Source: Rachycentron canadum | Taxonomy: Eukaryota > Chordata > Actinopteri > Carangiformes > Rachycentridae | Direction of reading: 5' to 3' | Length of the DNA: 64,000 nt | Assembly: GCA_038496675.1 (NCBI GenBank) | Contig: CM076669.1 | Span: 874,405 to 938,404 of the forward strand | Part shown: one piece after another, positions 60,329 through 64,000 of the stretch | Layout: each line of letters begins with the position of its first letter | Numbering within the stretch: the first letter of the stretch is position 1 | Made by a program: the position numbers and the translations under genes | Notes under the pieces: generated by a model | Database searches by the model: none | What the model saw: only the letters and a program-made list of their open reading frames with translations | What the model was told of the DNA's origin: nothing

Positions 60329-60955
60329 AACCACAAAGAGACACACACTACAAAGAGACACAAAACCACAAAGAGACACAAAACAACTGCAAAGAGAGAC
60401 AAAACAACTGCAAACAGACACAAAACCACAAAGAGACACAAAACAACTGCAAAGAGACACAAAACCACAAAGAGACACAAAACCACAAAGAGACACAAAA
60501 CCACAAAGAGAGACAAAACCACAAAGAGACACAAAACAACTGCAAAGAGAGACAAAACCACAAAGAGAGACAAAACCACAAAGAGAGACAAAACCACAAA
60601 GAGACACAAAACCACAAAGAGAGACAAAACCACAAAGAGAGACAAAACCACAAAGAGACACAAAACAACTGCAAAGAGAGACAAAACCACAAAGAGAGAC
60701 AAAACCACAAAGAGACACAAAACCACAAAGAGACACAAAACCACAAAGAGACACAAAACAACTGTAAAGAGAGACAAAACCACAAAGAGACACAAAACCA
60801 CAAAGAGACACAAAACAACTGCAAAGAAACACAAAACCACAAAGAGACACAAAACAACTGTAAAGAGAGACAAAACCACAAAGAAACACAAAACCACAAA
60901 GAGACACAAAACAACAGCAAAGAGAGACAAAACCACAAAGAGCCACAAAGAACTA
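60329..60955. repeat. 630 bp minisatellite, 18-21 bp units
   Basis: Tandem units of ACCACAAAGAGACACAAA (18 bp), interspersed with 21 bp variants carrying AACAACTGCAAAGAG. Several frames on both strands stay open because most units are multiples of 3. Confidence 0.95.
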
Positions 60956-61369
60956 CAGTGTGTTTTCTGTAGATTAGGACATGTGTTGCAGCCATCTTGT
61001 GTTTGTGTCTTTGCTCCTGGGGCCGGGGGCCGGGGGCCTTTCCATGTCTGTGTCATTATTTATCCAACGTATATAAAAAGAGAAACTGTGAATATAAACT
61101 AGAGACTAAACAGAGACTCAGATGACAATAAGCAGCTCAAAGTGACAGGAAACATGCCCAGACACTGGCTGTGTCATGTGATCTGTAGAGTCCCGGGTTG
61201 GGGCAGTAAAGGGTTTTATTTCCCTCTGGCTTTACGGGTAGAAACATCAGGAAAGTCGTTTAAAGGAGAATTTAACCCCGAAATCTTTGACGGTGAAAGG
61301 ATTTAATTCATGTTGGCTCACAAACCGCCTGCTGGTCCAGTCTCAGTCAGCTTCCTCTCTCCCTCCCAT

Positions 61370-61540
61370 CACCGGGAATTTTCCATTCTTCTTCCCGGAA
61401 CGAGGCCCTCCTCTCCCCGCTTCACTCCCCTCCGCGTGCCCGCCGTTTACCGGAAGACTCGCCCCCTTCCCGCCCCCTTCCCTCCCCGGGCTAAAACCGG
61501 CTCCCGCCCGGGTCCCGCTCACTCCGGCTCGGCTGTAAAC
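61370..61540 (+). promoter_or_regulatory. CpG-rich block upstream of tspan8-like exon 1
   Basis: GC-rich, with a CCGGAAG ETS-type site near 61450 and CCCGCCCCC SP1-type sites, ending at the ATG. There is no clear TATA box. Promoter role is inferred. Confidence 0.5.
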
Positions 61541-61600
61541 ATGGCTCAGGTCGACACCTGCCTCAGACGGGTCTTCATCGCCTTCAACATCCTCTTCGCG
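61541..61600 (+). CDS. tspan8: tspan8-like exon 1
   Basis: 60 nt from ATG 61541 to the donor GCG|GTGAGT; MAQVDTCLRRVFIAFNILFA. Confidence 0.8.
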
Positions 61601-62869
61601 GTGAGTCGAGCTCAGTCTAACGGATAAAAAGTGTTTTCACTGTGACTGGACTGAGGCTGTTGTTTCTCTGTTACTTTAAACTTTGTCCGTCAAAAAACCT
61701 CGAATTAGTTTGATTATTAATTCATTGATAAATAATGTAATGTTCAAATCTCATGAACTGGAAACCACCTATTATCTGTCATGTCACAGTAAATGAAATG
61801 TTTTGATAGATTAATCAATAGATTAATCAATAACTAGTCTTTTTAGGGCCGTCCACTTCTGTTTAATCAACAGTGATGCCTTAGTGAAAAGAAATGTGGG
61901 AGTTGATCTGTCTATTATTTTCTCTTCTGGTTTCCAGTCTGAAGCCTCAACAACAGTTAAATTTAATTGTTAGCAGCTGTTGGGCTCCACAGAAAGCAGG
62001 AGCTCAGGTTTTCACAATAAAAGCCCCTCGTGTTCCTTGGTCCTGTGGTGGGTTTGGTTTGGTAAAATAAATCTAATAACAGCAGATGATATACTCAGCA
62101 GAGCTCTCTATGGACTGGACACAGTTAAATAATAAATGATAAAAAGGCCCCTGTGTTGGATTTAATAGGATCTATTTGCAGGAATGGAATCTAATGTTCA
62201 TAAATATGTATTTCATTTGAGTATAATCACCTGAAACTAAGATCTGTTGTTTTCATTGCCTCATTCATGGAGCCCACTGTTACTATGGCACTAAATCCTA
62301 AACACTGAACCTTTAAATATATATTTGGCTAATTAATAGCCAACTTTGTAAAATAATTATAATTGAGTAATTTTTTAAATCCATTTTTTTTTTTTTTACA
62401 GTGAAAAATATTCCCTTGAAATGTGAAACGTGTGCACTTTGTTCTGCTTTTTAACTCTACAGTAACATTTTCAGTTTTTGGACAAGTTGCCTCTTGTCAC
62501 TTGTGTACTCTTGTGTACTCTTGTGTACTTTGGCCCTGTGTTGTTTCAGTTGTTTGCAGCAGGTCAGTGTGGATCTAATCCAACTCTTCTTTATGTTTCA
62601 GATTATTGGTGGACTCATCATCGGGTTCGCTCTGATTCTTCAGATCTTTATCAGCACTCAAGTGGATTATGTAAGAACAAGCACAACAACAAATATATAT
62701 CTAAAAAAAAAAAATCACAAAAATGTGAACCTGACTTTCGTTTCTCCTCCAGGCAGTGGCTCATATCGGCGGCATCATCGCCATCTACATCTTGGGCGCT
62801 CTCATCATGGTGATCGCCATCCTGGGAGCCTATGGAGCCCATAAGGAGAACAAAGTGTCCCTGATAATA
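61541..62869 (+). CDS. tspan8: tspan8-like tetraspanin (first three exons; continues off window)
   Basis: Exons 61541-61600, 62602-62670 and 62753-62869 (60, 69 and 117 nt, all phase 0) code the first 82 residues: MAQVDTCLRRVFIAFNILFA, a full first span IIGGLIIGFALILQIF, the small loop STQVDY, and the second span with LGAYGAHKENKVSLII. Length, CCG loop and C-terminus cannot be judged because the remaining exons lie in or past the assembly gap. The name rests on the resemblance to fish tspan8 and on the position next to ptprr; a different tspan8-family paralogue is possible. A CpG-rich block precedes the ATG. Confidence 0.75.
61601..62601. other. tspan8-like intron 1
   Basis: 1.0 kb; a T run near 62390 and three copies of CTTGTGTACTC at about 62498-62530. 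No exon seen. Confidence 0.65.
62602..62670 (+). CDS. tspan8: tspan8-like exon 2
   Basis: 69 nt, acceptor TTTCAG, donor TAT|GTAAGA; end of span 1 and the small loop. The intron upstream carries a triplicated 11-base word at about 62498-62530. Confidence 0.8.
62753..62869 (+). CDS. tspan8: tspan8-like exon 3
   Basis: 117 nt, acceptor CTCCAG, donor ATA|GTGAGT; IAIYILGALIMVIAILGAYG is span 2. Confidence 0.85.
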
Positions 62870-64000
62870 GTGAGTACAGAGATCAGCATGATGGTGAATT
62901 TACAAATGATGTCATGATGGGCTGAGCTGTGAGGGGGAACCAGACCAACAAACAGTCCACGGTCCAAAGACATTAAAACAAACAACTGCATGTACATATG
63001 ACCTGTAGAAAAGAGAACAGATCACATCCGACAATAGAAAACAGCAGCTAGTTAGTTTAACCCTGTGAAGACCACGTCACCTTCAGAGCCTTGTTCTCCT
63101 GATGGAGGAGCTGTTTGTTTCTCCTTCAACTAGAGAATCAGCTCTTTCTAACAAGCCCTGATTTGTCCTGTGTGACACTGACTTCAGTGATAAACTCCTG
63201 AAGGAAGTTAGTTCAGATCTGGATCAGTCTGAGCCTTTGACTGGAGCATTGCTGCTTTACTTCTGTGTGTTTATCCATCCATTCTCATCCTCCATCTTTG
63301 ATAGTGACGTCTAGAGTCACGTCTCTACATGGGACACTCCTATTGGCTCCAGTGGGTGATGTCACAGCCAATCAGAGTGTCTCCTTCAGAGGCCTAGCTG
63401 TCAGCTGCTTGTAGCCAAAGTCAATNNNNNNNNNNNNNNNNNNNNNNNNNNNNNNNNNNNNNNNNNNNNNNNNNNNNNNNNNNNNNNNNNNNNNNNNNNN
63501 NNNNNNNNNNNNNNNNNNNNNNNNNNNNNNNNNNNNNNNNNNNNNNNNNNNNNNNNNNNNNNNNNNNNNNNNNNNNNNNNNNNNNNNNNNNNNNNNNNNN
63601 NNNNNNNNNNNNNNNNNNNNNNNNNNNNNNNNNNNNNNNNNNNNNNNNNNNNNNNNNNNNNNNNNNNNNNNNNNNNNNNNNNNNNNNNNNNNNNNNNNNN
63701 NNNNNNNNNNNNNNNNNNNNNNNNNNNNNNNNNNNNNNNNNNNNNNNNNNNNNNNNNNNNNNNNNNNNNNNNNNNNNNNNNNNNNNNNNNNNNNNNNNNN
63801 NNNNNNNNNNNNNGCCAATCAGAGTGTCTCCTTCAGAGGCCTAGCTGTCAGCTGCTTGTAGCCAAAGTCAATGGGATCAATCCTGTATTTTTCTGATCTC
63901 AGAGTGAGGAGAAGTTGCTCTGAGTTTATTGTAGTGACAGAATAAAGACAGAGAGACATGGACAATAAGATATTTAGAGCATTAGAGGCTTTGGAGCTGA
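62870..64000. other. tspan8-like intron 3, with assembly gap
   Basis: Contains the N gap 63426-63813. No further exon is visible before the right edge, so the next one lies in the gap or beyond the window. Confidence 0.65.
63426..63813. other. assembly gap (388 N)
   Basis: Run of N. The 59 bases before it (63367-63425) and the 59 bases after it (63814-63872) are identical. Confidence 0.98.

Larger units (their letters stand above)
59549..61369. other. 3' UTR of tetraspanin 1 and intergenic spacer
   Basis: The 3' UTR runs to about 59940. A 630 bp minisatellite (60329-60955) and a short G-rich run near 61020 follow before the CpG block of the next gene. Confidence 0.65.

Noticed and set aside
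60266..61056. Four overlapping open frames of more than 200 codons on both strands.
   Set aside because: They are by-products of a tandem repeat with units that are multiples of three.
61287..61538. Plus-strand Pro-rich frames ahead of the tspan8-like gene.
   Set aside because: They read the CpG-rich 5' region in frames that do not match the tetraspanin start.

Overview
The window is vertebrate genomic DNA, most likely from a teleost fish. It has short multi-exon genes with canonical GT/AG introns, very many CA/GT microsatellites, a Rex/L2-like LINE relic and scattered short repeats. There is no bacterial-type gene organisation. No species can be named from the sequence alone.

Four genes are supported. 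(1) 173-21549, minus strand: ptprb (receptor tyrosine phosphatase beta, VE-PTP). 25 exons code for a signal peptide, an N-terminal domain and a long run of fibronectin type III (FN3) modules. The transmembrane segment and phosphatase domain lie beyond the left edge. (2) 28430-53279, minus strand: ptprr, complete in 16 coding exons (689 residues): signal peptide, ectodomain, one membrane span, MAP-kinase interaction motif and a complete phosphatase domain. (3) 55178-59548, plus strand: a complete nine-exon tetraspanin of 273 residues. (4) 61541 onward, plus strand: the first three exons of a second tetraspanin that looks like tspan8. It runs into an assembly gap and off the right edge. All exon phases join in each gene, which is the main support for the models.

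The order ptprb - ptprr - tspan8 matches the neighbourhood known from mammals (human 12q15). Here the two tetraspanins are read away from ptprr. They share exon boundaries and look like a tandem duplicate pair. The products are all cell-surface proteins: two receptor phosphatases and two membrane organisers. The sequence shows no operon-like or shared regulation beyond the divergent 1.9 kb spacer between ptprr and the first tetraspanin.

The rest is intron and intergenic DNA. It holds at least nine copies of one roughly 430 bp dispersed repeat, a second GC-poor repeat family, several minisatellites (30 bp at 2.6 kb, G-rich at 35.4 kb, 630 bp at 60.3 kb), long dinucleotide tracts, and a 388-base N gap whose two flanks are identical over 59 bases. 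I found no undescribed system. The most useful leads are the shifting intron positions inside equal-length FN3 modules of ptprb, the dispersed repeat family, and the probable assembly artefact at the gap.
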